A stretch of 64,000 bases of DNA from CAZGMJ01 sp964526785 (GTDB lineage: Bacteria; Planctomycetota; Phycisphaerae; Sedimentisphaerales; Anaerobacaceae), in contig CAZGMJ010000019.1 in NCBI GenBank assembly GCA_964526785.1, positions 17,044 through 81,043 on the forward strand, read 5' to 3'. The notes below the pieces were generated by a model. It did not search any database. It was not told the origin of the DNA and worked only from the letters and a program-made list of their open reading frames with translations. The position numbers and the translations under genes were made by a program. This document shows positions 38,268-46,964 of this stretch, in pieces. How positions within the stretch are numbered: the stretch's first letter is position 1; every line of letters begins with the position of its first letter.

Positions 38268-40061
38268 ATGATGAGCACACTTGACAAAACCCGCCGTGAT
38301 TTCCTCAAACAATCGATGTTTCTCGGAGCCGCAGTGGCTGCAACGCCATTGAGCAGAGTGCTCGCCTTCGGACCGGAAGCGCCCGGCTCGGGCATGCGGC
38401 TCGGCTTGGTTACCTATCTGTGGGGCCGCGACTGGGATCTCGACACCTTGATCGCCAACTGCACCAGGACGAAAGTCCTGGGCGTGGAATTGCGTACGCA
38501 GCACGCGCACAAAGTGGAGTCGAATCTGAGTGCTTCGCAACGTCGCGAAGTAAAGAAAAAGTTCGCCGACAGCCCCGTGACGTTGGTCGGCCTCGGCACC
38601 AATTTCGACTTTCATTCGCCCGATCCCCGTGAACTGCGGCAGAATATTGAAGGCGCCAAGGAATATCTCAAACTGTCGCACGATTGCGGCGGTTCGGGCG
38701 TTAAGGTCAAGCCCAACTCCCTGCCCGGCGGTGTATCGAAGGAAAAGACCATCGAACAGATCGGCAAGGCGCTTAACGAGATCGGGCGCTACGGCGCCGA
38801 CCTGGGTCAGGAAGTTCGCCTCGAAGTGCACGGCAGTTGTTCGCCGCTGCCGATCATCAGGCAAATCATGGACGTCGCGACGCATCCGAATGTCGGCGTC
38901 TGCTGGAACAGCAACGGCCAGGACCTGCAGGGCGAAGGACTGGTTCACAATTTCAATCTGGTCAAGGACCGCTTTGCAGATACGGTGCACGTCCGCGAAT
39001 TCAACGTGGGCGACTATCCCTATCAGGAGCTGATGAATCTGTTCGTCGCTATGGACTACGACGGCTGGATTCTGCTCGAAGCCCGCACCAATCCCAAAGA
39101 CCGCGTAGCAGCCCTCAACGAGCAGCGCGAGATCTTTCATCGGATGGTCGCCAACGCTCAGAAGGCCGGCGCTGTCGGCGGCGGCTCGGGTGTGCAGATC
39201 AGCCGGCGCGACAAGAGACTGCGCATCGAGATCAATGGCGAACTCTTTACCGAGTATCGCTACGACGAGCCCCAGCGGCCGTTCTTCTACCCGGTTATTG
39301 GTCCGACCGGTGCGGCGGTCAATCGGCACTGGCCGATAGGCGACGGCCCGCACGAAGCGCACGATCATGTGCACCACAAATCGCTCTGGTACACGCATGG
39401 CAACGTCAATGGCGAGGACTTCTGGGCCGATGGAAAGGGCAAAATCGTTCACGATAAGTTCCTCGAAGTCAGCTCGGGCCCGAACGTCGGCGTGATCAAG
39501 TCGCAGAACAAATGGGTTGACAGAGACGGCAAGCTGGTGTGCACCGACACCCGCACGCATCGGTTCTACAATCGCCCCGACGGCGAGAAGATGATGGATT
39601 TCGAGATTGCCATTCACGCCTCGAACGGCAAGGTCGTCATGGGCGACACCAAGGAGGGATCGATGGCCATTCGCCTGACGCCGACGATGCGGGTCGAGGG
39701 AGAAGTTGGTAAAGGCCATATCGTCAACAGCAACGGACAGCGCGACAAGCCGTGCTGGGGCAAGAAGGCCGAGTGGGTGGACTACTACGGCCCCGTCGAC
39801 GGCCAAACCGTCGGCGTCGCCATTTTCGACCACCCCGACAATCCGCGCCATCCGACGTGGTGGCACGTCCGCACCTATGGACTGTTCGCGGCCAACCCCT
39901 TCGGTGTGCACAACTTCGAGGACAAGCCGCGAGGAACCGGCGACATGGAGATTCCCGCCGGCCAAAGCGTGACGTTCAAATATCGTTTCTACTTCCACAA
40001 GGGCGACGAGAAAGAAGGCAAGGTCGCTCAGCGGTACAAGGAATACGCGCAGGGCAAATGA
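38268..40061 (+). CDS. Tat-exported TIM-barrel / PmoA-domain fusion
   Basis: 597 aa. Tat leader 'TRRDFLKQSMFLGAAVAAT'. Residues about 40-300 are a xylose-isomerase-like TIM barrel ('LGLVTYLWGRDWDLDTLIANC', 'VRLEVHGSCS', 'VGVCWNSNGQD', 'YDGWILLEART'), the fold of sugar isomerases, epimerases and related lyases. Residues about 315-597 are a PmoA/DUF6807 beta-sandwich ('FFYPVIGPTGAAVNRHWPIGDG', 'HDHVHHKSLWY', 'TWWHVRTYGLFAANPFG') with a His-rich cluster that could bind a metal. The two are usually separate genes in glycan-use loci. It precedes a Gfo/Idh gene by 52 bases, so the products probably act in sequence outside the cytoplasm. The reaction is not known. Confidence 0.85.
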   Translation: MMSTLDKTRRDFLKQSMFLGAAVAATPLSRVLAFGPEAPGSGMRLGLVTYLWGRDWDLDTLIANCTRTKVLGVELRTQHAHKVESNLSASQRREVKKKFADSPVTLVGLGTNFDFHSPDPRELRQNIEGAKEYLKLSHDCGGSGVKVKPNSLPGGVSKEKTIEQIGKALNEIGRYGADLGQEVRLEVHGSCSPLPIIRQIMDVATHPNVGVCWNSNGQDLQGEGLVHNFNLVKDRFADTVHVREFNVGDYPYQELMNLFVAMDYDGWILLEARTNPKDRVAALNEQREIFHRMVANAQKAGAVGGGSGVQISRRDKRLRIEINGELFTEYRYDEPQRPFFYPVIGPTGAAVNRHWPIGDGPHEAHDHVHHKSLWYTHGNVNGEDFWADGKGKIVHDKFLEVSSGPNVGVIKSQNKWVDRDGKLVCTDTRTHRFYNRPDGEKMMDFEIAIHASNGKVVMGDTKEGSMAIRLTPTMRVEGEVGKGHIVNSNGQRDKPCWGKKAEWVDYYGPVDGQTVGVAIFDHPDNPRHPTWWHVRTYGLFAANPFGVHNFEDKPRGTGDMEIPAGQSVTFKYRFYFHKGDEKEGKVAQRYKEYAQGK

Positions 40062-40113
40062 TCGACGAAAACGTTTTGCCTGCAACCTCTGATATGAATG
40101 AAGGAGATGTGTC

Positions 40114-41577
40114 ATGAGTAAACTGAATCGAAGAGATTTTATGAAGAGTTCCGTGATGGCGGGCGCCGCTGTGGCGATGGCCGCACCGTATTCGAAGGTC
40201 CGCGGCGCAAACGACGAGATTCGCATCGCCGTCGTTGGTGTGGGCGGCCAGGGCAGCGGTCACTGCAAGTACTTCAACAACGCTAAAGGTGCCAGAGTCG
40301 TGGCGGTTTGCGACGCCGACCAGGGCCACATCGACCGGCGCGTGGACGACTTCAAGAAGAACGGCCAGACAATCAAGGGTTACAAGGACGTTCGCGAGCT
40401 CCTGGAAGACAAGGGTATCGATGCGATCACGTCCGCTACGCCGAACCACTGGCATTCGCTGGTGACGATTTGGGCCTGCCAGGCGGGCAAGGATGTGTAC
40501 ATCGAAAAGCCCGTATCGCACAATATCTGGGAAGGCCGAAAGATGGTCGAGGCCGCCCGCAAATATGACCGCATCGTTCAGACCGGCACGCAGAAACGCT
40601 CGGACGGCGGACTGATGGCGGCCTACAAATACGTCCAGGACGGCAACCTCGGGGCGATCAAATGGTCTCGCGGTTTCTGCTACAAGGCCCGTTTCAAAGG
40701 CACCAACGGCGAAGTTAAAGGCACCAACGGCCCCAATCCTCTGTCGGACAACATCGACTACAACCTGTGGTGCGGTCCGGCCGATATGGAACCGCTCCGC
40801 CGCCAGAGCCTGCACTACAAATGGCACTGGGTCTGGAACACCGGCTGCGGCGACCTCGGCAACCAGGGAATTCACGAGATGGACCTCGCCCGCTGGGCGC
40901 TCGGCGACCCCAATCACCTGGCCCCGCGCGTCATGAGCATCGGCGGAAGACTCGGTATCGACGACGCCGGCGAGACCGCCAACACGCAGATCATTTTCCT
41001 GGACTACAAACCCGCACCGTTGATCTTCGAGGTTCGCGGCCTGCCCGTCGAAAAGGGCCGGCGCGACATGCCCAACTTCCGGGGCATCCGAATCGGTATG
41101 GTCATTCAGTGCGAGGACGGCTACTTCGCCGGCGGCGGAGGCGGCGGCTGGGCCTATACCAACGATGGCGAGAAGATCAAGCAGTTCCGGGGCGAGGGTG
41201 GCGGCAGCCACCACCAGAACTTCGTCGACGCCGTTCGTGCGCACGATGTCAGCGTTCTCAACGCGGATATCGAAAAGGGTCATCTCTCCAGCGCCCTGTG
41301 CCACATGGGCAATGTCTCCTACCGAATCGGCAAGAAGATGTCTGTGAGCGATATCAAGGATTCCATCGACAACGCCGACATGATGGATTCGTTCGATCGC
41401 ATGGTCGAGCATCTCAAGGCCAATGAAGTGGACCTCGACAAGCACCATATCACGATGGGCCCGATGCTGAACATGGACCCGAAGACCGAGATGTTCGTCG
41501 GCGATATGAGCGACATGGCGAACATGTACGTCAAACGCAACTATCGCGAGCCGTTCGTGGTTCCGGAGAAAGTCTGA
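40114..41577 (+). CDS. Tat-exported Gfo/Idh/MocA oxidoreductase
   Basis: 487 aa. Tat leader 'LNRRDFMKSSVMAGAAVAM'; AAGGAGA lies upstream of the ATG. The Rossmann motif is 'IAVVGVGGQGSGHC', then 'DAITSATPNHWHSLV' and the catalytic 'KDVYIEKPVSHNIWEG' with the family Glu-Lys-Pro intact. 'NTGCGDLGNQGIHEMDLARW' is the GD-GxH region of the substrate domain. A Gly-rich loop 'FAGGGGGGWAY' and a Met/Asp-rich tail are typical of the planctomycete subgroup. Its stop overlaps the start of the next gene by one base (TGATG), so the pair is translationally coupled. It probably oxidises or reduces a sugar or 3-keto-sugar. Confidence 0.93.
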   Translation: MSKLNRRDFMKSSVMAGAAVAMAAPYSKVRGANDEIRIAVVGVGGQGSGHCKYFNNAKGARVVAVCDADQGHIDRRVDDFKKNGQTIKGYKDVRELLEDKGIDAITSATPNHWHSLVTIWACQAGKDVYIEKPVSHNIWEGRKMVEAARKYDRIVQTGTQKRSDGGLMAAYKYVQDGNLGAIKWSRGFCYKARFKGTNGEVKGTNGPNPLSDNIDYNLWCGPADMEPLRRQSLHYKWHWVWNTGCGDLGNQGIHEMDLARWALGDPNHLAPRVMSIGGRLGIDDAGETANTQIIFLDYKPAPLIFEVRGLPVEKGRRDMPNFRGIRIGMVIQCEDGYFAGGGGGGWAYTNDGEKIKQFRGEGGGSHHQNFVDAVRAHDVSVLNADIEKGHLSSALCHMGNVSYRIGKKMSVSDIKDSIDNADMMDSFDRMVEHLKANEVDLDKHHITMGPMLNMDPKTEMFVGDMSDMANMYVKRNYREPFVVPEKV

Positions 41578-42389
41578 TGCAGTTCGCTCTTTGCAATGAA
41601 ATGTTTGAAGGCCGTTCGATGGCCGATGTATGTGCGGTCGCCAAACGGCTCGGCTACCAGGGTCTGGAGATCGCTCCGTTCACGCTGGCCGAATCGGCGG
41701 ACCGGGTTACGCCCGATCAGCGCCGCGAGGTCTGCAAAGTCGTCGCCGATCACGGACTCCAGGTCGCCGGCTTGCACTGGCTCTTCGCCGGGCCCACCGG
41801 CCTGCATATGACAACGACGGACGAGTCCGTGTGGTCCGCGACCAGGGATTACCTGTCGTGCCTGCTCGATCTCTGTGCCGACCTGGGCGGCGACGTGCTC
41901 GTGCTCGGTTCGCCGAAACAGCGCAGTATCGTCGAGGGCCAGACGCGACAGGGCGCCTGGCAGCGGGCCGTCGATATGCTGAGTTCGGTGATGGACAAGG
42001 CCGAGGGGCTCGATCTGACGATATGCCTCGAACCACTCTCGCCCGTGGAGACCGATTTCCTCAACACGGTCGACGAGGCGATGGAGATGGTCAGGCAGGT
42101 CGGCCGGTCCTCGCTCAAGGTGCATCTGGACGTCAAGGCGATGTGCTCGGAAGGTACTTCCGTCCCGGAGATCATCCGCTCCGTTCGAGCCGAGGATATC
42201 GGGCATTTTCACGTCAACGATCCGAATCTGTACGGCCCGGGCATGGGCGACGTCGATTACGGCCCCATCGCCGAGGCGATAAAGGACGTCGGCTACGACG
42301 GGTGGCTTAGCGTCGAGGTCTTCAAGTACGACCCCGACCCCGAGACCATCGCACAACAGAGCATCGAGTATCTAAAAAAGTACTTCTGA
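41577..42389 (+). CDS. Sugar phosphate isomerase/epimerase-like TIM-barrel protein
   Basis: 270 aa, no export signal, so cytoplasmic. Xylose-isomerase-like TIM barrel: 'MQFALCNEMFEGRSMADVC', 'LGYQGLEIAPFT', 'LQVAGLHWLFAGP', 'LTICLEPLSPVETDF', 'LKVHLDVKAMCSE', 'IGHFHVNDPN', 'YDGWLSVEVFKYD'. Glu, Asp, His and Glu at the strand ends are the usual divalent metal ligands of hydroxypyruvate-isomerase/tagatose-epimerase relatives. It is translationally coupled to the exported Gfo/Idh in front of it, which is odd because the two products should end up in different compartments. Last gene of the cluster; a hairpin lies 57 bases downstream. Confidence 0.9.
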   Translation: MQFALCNEMFEGRSMADVCAVAKRLGYQGLEIAPFTLAESADRVTPDQRREVCKVVADHGLQVAGLHWLFAGPTGLHMTTTDESVWSATRDYLSCLLDLCADLGGDVLVLGSPKQRSIVEGQTRQGAWQRAVDMLSSVMDKAEGLDLTICLEPLSPVETDFLNTVDEAMEMVRQVGRSSLKVHLDVKAMCSEGTSVPEIIRSVRAEDIGHFHVNDPNLYGPGMGDVDYGPIAEAIKDVGYDGWLSVEVFKYDPDPETIAQQSIEYLKKYF

Positions 42390-43042
42390 CAATGCACGCC
42401 GGGCCGCTTTCTTGCACGTCTGGCTTGGCGCAATACCAATATGCGATTGCCTCTTCACCCCGCGTGGAGAGGCAATTGCTTTAGAGCAGAAGTGCACTAA
42501 TGCATGGCAGGTGAGTGCCTTGCCCATGGAGCATGCTCCTTTGGAGTGATTGGTGCGACACGCTTCAACGCAGTTAACCTTCTAAACGTGAGCGCGCCCA
42601 CTACGCAGGAACTGCGACCTTCGCAAATGCCTTCGGCGCGCGCAACAATTCATCGAATCAACCACAAGTGCGCTCAACAGCGTCAATTGAAGTAGCTATT
42701 AGTCGTTGAAATCCTGTGATCCCGCGAAAGAAGTCGGATAGTGCTTGCATGTGCATTTCCTCGACGTAACTGCTTCGCGTCTTCGACAGAATCAGTTTTT
42801 TTTATAAAGCATGACAAACAGGGTAAGTTTTGACCAGACACGTAAGTCTCGATCAAAACGGAACTAAGAATGGCCGAAGTGACGTTGCAAATTGTCCGAA
42901 CTTGCTTTTTTGCCGCCAATAGCAGGCCGGCCGTATTTTTTGTTTGCAAATTCGCACGCACACTGTACAACATCATGGTAATGACCGCTGAGTTCTCTCA
43001 TAGGAACCGGTGGAATTGGAGTCATCTTGTTGGAGACCAGGA
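42390..43042. other. Long intergenic region with a terminator-like hairpin and AT-rich tail
   Basis: No convincing gene: the longest frame (minus strand, 42683-42976) has no ribosome-binding site and mixed composition. It holds the hairpin at 42446-42476. The part at 42790-42975 is AT-rich and likely carries the promoter of the TPR lipoprotein; TTGCAA (about 42945) and TACAAC (about 42967) at 16-base spacing are a weak candidate. Confidence 0.4.
42446..42476 (+). terminator. Hairpin behind the GH95-isomerase cluster
   Basis: ATTGCCTCT pairs perfectly with AGAGGCAAT; TCAC/GTGG extends this to 13 pairs with one wobble around the loop CCCGC. The trailing T-run is short (GCTTT), so it may be a weak or Rho-assisted terminator. 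Confidence 0.55.
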
Positions 43043-43783
43043 ATGACGAGGCATAGCAGTAGTGCGGTATTTCTTTTTCTTGCGTTCGTGCTTTGCCTGT
43101 TTGTCGCGGGCGGCTGCAACGGAAACAAAGAAACCGTCGCTGAAGGAGGGAAAACTCCCGTCGTGACTATCGCCGACCGCGAGCAGATGCTGCTCGATCA
43201 GGTCGATCGCAGGTTCTCGGATTCCGATGCGCACTACAAACTGGCAAGCCTCTATCACGACCAGGAGATGTACGATCGCGCAAGCTATCACTATGACGCG
43301 GCGATACGCTTCGATCCGGCGCATCGTGACGCACAGGCGGGTCTCGTTAAGCTCCTGCTCGATCAGGATATGGAGATCGAGGCCATGCGCAAGGCTGAGC
43401 TTTTTATGAGCCAGGTCGAGCCCTCCTATCGTGAAACCCTCAAACTGGCCAGAGCGCTGGCTGCGCACGGTGCCGAGACGCAGGCCCTCGCCTGTTATCA
43501 GCAGGCCTTGCAGATACAACCGGATTCGGCGGAGGTCTTTCGCGACCTCGGCTTCTATCATCTGGATAAAGGGGAAGAGGAAGTCGCCAGAAGTTACCTG
43601 AGCCGGAGCTTTCAGCTCGATCCCAATCAGCCGGAGGTTGCCGGTGCATTAGGCAGGCTCGGCGTGGAAGTGCGCATTCCCGAGCCGGAGAAAAAGCCAG
43701 GCCTTTGGGACAGAATCTTCAACAGGGAGCCGAAGGAACCGGAACCGCCGGAAGAGATGGAGCAACCGGAAGAAATGGAGTGA
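43043..43783 (+). CDS. TPR-repeat lipoprotein
   Basis: 246 aa from the ATG at 43043 (GGAG 7 bases upstream). Signal peptide 'SAVFLFLAFVLCLFVAGGC': lipobox 'VAGGC', so the mature Cys is lipidated. Three or four TPR units follow ('DAHYKLASLYHDQEMYDRASYHYDAAIRFDP', 'TQALACYQQALQIQPDSAEVFRDLGFYHLDKGEE'). The C-terminus is Pro/Glu-rich and low complexity. It should be an envelope-anchored adaptor. A strong intrinsic terminator follows, so it is its own transcription unit. Confidence 0.85.
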   Translation: MTRHSSSAVFLFLAFVLCLFVAGGCNGNKETVAEGGKTPVVTIADREQMLLDQVDRRFSDSDAHYKLASLYHDQEMYDRASYHYDAAIRFDPAHRDAQAGLVKLLLDQDMEIEAMRKAELFMSQVEPSYRETLKLARALAAHGAETQALACYQQALQIQPDSAEVFRDLGFYHLDKGEEEVARSYLSRSFQLDPNQPEVAGALGRLGVEVRIPEPEKKPGLWDRIFNREPKEPEPPEEMEQPEEME

Positions 43784-43855
43784 ACCAAAGTCGAGCGAGC
43801 GAAGGAGCGCCAGGTCGGCTTTAGCCTGTAAAAAGGTTTGTGTTACTTTTCATTG

Positions 43856-43889
43856 CCCCGTGGTGAATGGATTCGCTGCGGGGTTTTTT
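43856..43889 (+). terminator. Intrinsic terminator behind the TPR lipoprotein gene
   Basis: CCCCG pairs with CGGGG; inside this, GTGAAT pairs with ATTCGC (one wobble) after a 2-by-2 mismatch. Six T residues follow directly. A textbook Rho-independent layout 70 bases after the stop codon. Confidence 0.8.
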
Positions 43890-44032
43890 GTTTCGGTATC
43901 CGCCATTTGCCTTTATCATCTGCACCACCTGTGAGGGTGGACATTGCACGCTGTACGGGCACTTGCCCGCTGAAGATGCAGCATGTAATTTGCACTGTCC
44001 CGTTGATTGCAGTTTGATTGAGGTATGACAAT

Positions 44033-45736
44033 ATGCTTGGTCTTCATCCGGCGGACTTGATCGTATTGGGCCTGTACCTTGTCGGCGTGACGCTCATCGG
44101 CGTCTGGGCCGCCAGACGAATCCGTAACATCGCGGATTTCTTCATGCCGCGGCGATTCGGCAAGGTGATGATGATCACCCACGCGTTCGGAACGGGTACC
44201 CACTCCGATCAGGCCGTCAGTGTAGCTTCCAAGAGCTTCACCAACGGTCTTTCGGGCATCTGGTACCAGTGGCTCTGGCTCTTCGCTACGCCGTTCTACT
44301 GGCTTATTGCACCCGTAATGCGGCGGTTTCGGGCGATTACCACCGCCGATGTTTTTGACGCGCGTTTCGGGCCGAGCGTGGGCATGCTGTTTGCCGTCGT
44401 GGGGGCCGCCAATCTCTCCGTCAACATCGGCGTCATGCTCAAAGGCTCCAGCGCCGTGGTGCACGCAAGCACCGGGGGACTCGTCTCGGCGGACATTGCC
44501 ATCGCCGTCATGACCTTTCTTTTCGTTGTTTACGGAATTGCCGGCGGTCTCTCGGCTGCGATAGTGACGGATTTCATTCAGGGCGCCCTGACCATTGTCT
44601 TCTCCTTCGTGCTGCTGCCTTTCGTTTTGAACGCGGTTGGTGGTCTCGATGCCCTCCACCAGAAGATCAGTGACCCGCAAATGCTCTCTCTGGTTGCGCC
44701 GGCGGAAATCGGTGTCTTCTATATCGCCGTCATAGCTATCAACGGCCTGGTCGGCATCGTCACCCAGCCGCATACGATGGGCAATTGCGCCGCCGGCCGA
44801 ACGGAGAACGAAGGACGGATCGGCTGGATGTTCGGCAACTTCATAAAGCGCGTCTGTACGGTGGCGTGGTGTCTGACCGGACTGGCGGCCGTGGTCTATT
44901 TCGCCGACCGGACGGTTGATCCCGATCACATCTTCGGTCTGGTCGCCGCCGAATTCCTGCCGAAGATCGCGCACGGCATCCTGGGACTGTTCTTGGCCGC
45001 ACTGCTGGCTTCGGTGATGAGTTCGTGCGACTCGTTCATGATCGCCTCGTCAGGCTTGCTCACCGAGAACATCTACAAACGGCTCCGGCCGGGTGCCGGC
45101 GATAACCACTACGTATTTGTGGCCAGGCTCACGGCGCTGCTGATAGTCGCTGCCGGAGTCACAATAGCCTACAAGCTCGAAGGAGTTGTCGAAGGGCTCG
45201 AGCTGTTCTGGAAGATATCGCCTATGATGGGAATTGCATTCTGGCTCGGCCTGTTCTGGCGAAGGACGACGGTGGCGGGGGCATGGGCCGCCACCCTAAC
45301 CGCCTTCGCTGTCTGGTGGTTGACGAGTCAGCAGTTCTTCGTCTCCTGGATAGGCGCACTGCCGATGGCTGAGCAGATGAGATTCGTCTTTGTTAAGGAC
45401 GGTATCCCGGAAGTATATCTGCCCTGGCAGATGGTGATCTATCTCTCAGCCGGCACGATTGCGGGAATAGCCGTCAGCTTCATAACCAGACCCGTCGCTC
45501 GCGAGAAGCTCGAGAACTTCTACGCCCTCGTGCGAACGCCCGTCAGGCCGGGCGAGCAGGTGGAAAACCCGTGCACGCTGCCCGAAGGTGCGGTGCCCCC
45601 GCCCCGGCGAAATCTCTTTCCCAATACGAATCTGGAAATCGCGATACCCTCGCGCAGTTCTGTGATAGGATTCCTGATAGGCTGGGGCTGCGTCGCTGCT
45701 ATCATCGCATCGGTATACTGGATCACCCAGGCCTAA
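44033..45736 (+). CDS. Sodium/solute symporter (SSS family)
   Basis: 567 aa. ATG at 44033 is preferred because GAGGT lies 8 bases upstream; a TTG at 44018 is also in frame. It has about 13 hydrophobic segments ('LIVLGLYLVGVTLIGVWAARR', 'LFLAALLASVMSSCDSFMIASSGLLTENIY'). The last motif is the SSS signature region with the Ser residues that line the Na site. 'THAFGTGTHSDQAVSVASKSF' marks the first unwound helix. It imports a solute with sodium. It heads a run with a UroD-like protein, a hydrolase, GH28 and UxaE, so galacturonate or oligogalacturonide is a reasonable but unproven substrate. Confidence 0.9.
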   Translation: MLGLHPADLIVLGLYLVGVTLIGVWAARRIRNIADFFMPRRFGKVMMITHAFGTGTHSDQAVSVASKSFTNGLSGIWYQWLWLFATPFYWLIAPVMRRFRAITTADVFDARFGPSVGMLFAVVGAANLSVNIGVMLKGSSAVVHASTGGLVSADIAIAVMTFLFVVYGIAGGLSAAIVTDFIQGALTIVFSFVLLPFVLNAVGGLDALHQKISDPQMLSLVAPAEIGVFYIAVIAINGLVGIVTQPHTMGNCAAGRTENEGRIGWMFGNFIKRVCTVAWCLTGLAAVVYFADRTVDPDHIFGLVAAEFLPKIAHGILGLFLAALLASVMSSCDSFMIASSGLLTENIYKRLRPGAGDNHYVFVARLTALLIVAAGVTIAYKLEGVVEGLELFWKISPMMGIAFWLGLFWRRTTVAGAWAATLTAFAVWWLTSQQFFVSWIGALPMAEQMRFVFVKDGIPEVYLPWQMVIYLSAGTIAGIAVSFITRPVAREKLENFYALVRTPVRPGEQVENPCTLPEGAVPPPRRNLFPNTNLEIAIPSRSSVIGFLIGWGCVAAIIASVYWITQA

Positions 45737-45784
45737 GTCCCGGGGCGGTTCGATATCCGTTGTCAAACAGCATCGGAGGCGGAA

Positions 45785-46915
45785 TTGGCCGACGAAACAT
45801 ATGACAATCGCAATGTGGACGTCCAGGCAACACCGGTCGAGCCGGTCGCGCCCGGCGATTTTGATCTGCATGCCTACGTAGAATATGAGGCGAGCCTGCT
45901 GCCTCGCTGCGAAGCGTTCTGGCAAGCACCCTCGGGCGTGGTCGTGTACCGCCGAATGCGGGTCGCCGAGACATTGACCTACGGCTGTGCGGATATGGAA
46001 AGGTCGCTTGCGCTGCAGTTGGGAGCGCTTCAAAAGAGCATGGAATACGCAGGAGATGTTCCCAATTTCCTCGAACCCTGGTATGGCATAGGCACTCTGG
46101 CCTCGGCCTTCGGCGCCGAATACACGTGGGCTAAAGGGCAGGCGCCCGCGGTCAAGCCGCTGTTCGAATCGGTATCCGATGCTTTGCAGTTCGATGCTCT
46201 GCCCGTCGCCGAAACCCCTGTCGGCCGCCATACTCTCCGAATGATTGACTGCTTCCTGGAGCGGACGCAGGGTATGCTCCCGCTCTCGCTGACCGATACG
46301 CAGTCGCCTCTGAACGCCGCGTGCGGGATCGTCGATATGAACGCCTTCTTTCTCGAAATGTTCGACTCTCCCGATCAAGTTAAGGCCCTGCTGATGAAAC
46401 TGGCTGATCTACTCGTGGAGTTCAACCGTGTCCAGCTCGATCGCATCGCAGACAGAATCGTCTGGCCGGGTCACGGCTTCGCTTCGGCCCGCTGTTTTGA
46501 TGGGATAGGCATGAGCGATGACGACGCGCTGATGATCTCCGGCCCGCAGTATATCGAGTTTGCAGCGCCCGCGGTCGAGCGTGCCGCAGAGCAGTTCGGC
46601 GGTCCCGTCTTCCATAGTTGCGGCAACTGGTCGGACAAGACCGGTATGGTCAAGCAGATCAAAGGACTGCGTATGGTTGATGCTGCATTCGGCGCGCGGA
46701 CCGATCCGTCGCCGAACGATCCGCAGGCCTTTGCCGATGCGTTTGCCGGAACCGGCGTGGTGGTCAATGCCCGCATCGTCGGTGAACCGGATACGGTCGT
46801 TGACATCGTTCGACAATTGTGGCGCAGGGACATGAAGCTCATAGTAGTGACGTACTGCCCCGGCCCGGATCAGCAGGCCGAGACATACGACCGCATACAC
46901 GAGGTGTGCGCATGA
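45785..46915 (+). CDS. UroD/MtaA-type methyltransferase-like protein, TTG start
   Basis: 376 aa. The start is TTG at 45785, supported by GGAGG with a 5-base spacing; the next in-frame ATG is more than 55 codons later. Uroporphyrinogen-decarboxylase fold, but with the zinc ligands of corrinoid methyltransferases: His277 and Cys279 in 'FHSCGNWSD' and Cys358 in 'VTYCPGP'. Thus methyl transfer to or from a cobamide or thiol is more likely than haem synthesis. No corrinoid protein gene is adjacent. It sits between a symporter and a hydrolase in a pectin-type locus, where methanol from pectin methyl esters could be a substrate (inference). Similar UroD-like genes are frequent in planctomycete sugar clusters. 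Confidence 0.8.
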   Translation: MADETYDNRNVDVQATPVEPVAPGDFDLHAYVEYEASLLPRCEAFWQAPSGVVVYRRMRVAETLTYGCADMERSLALQLGALQKSMEYAGDVPNFLEPWYGIGTLASAFGAEYTWAKGQAPAVKPLFESVSDALQFDALPVAETPVGRHTLRMIDCFLERTQGMLPLSLTDTQSPLNAACGIVDMNAFFLEMFDSPDQVKALLMKLADLLVEFNRVQLDRIADRIVWPGHGFASARCFDGIGMSDDDALMISGPQYIEFAAPAVERAAEQFGGPVFHSCGNWSDKTGMVKQIKGLRMVDAAFGARTDPSPNDPQAFADAFAGTGVVVNARIVGEPDTVVDIVRQLWRRDMKLIVVTYCPGPDQQAETYDRIHEVCA

Positions 46916-46964
46916 ATGGTGCACGCAGACAGACGGCTGCGGCAGACCGCCCGAGGAGACGTGC

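Noticed and set aside
42683..42976. Minus-strand 97-codon frame in the long intergenic region
   Set aside because: No ribosome-binding site, no domain pattern, and AT-rich composition typical of promoter DNA.
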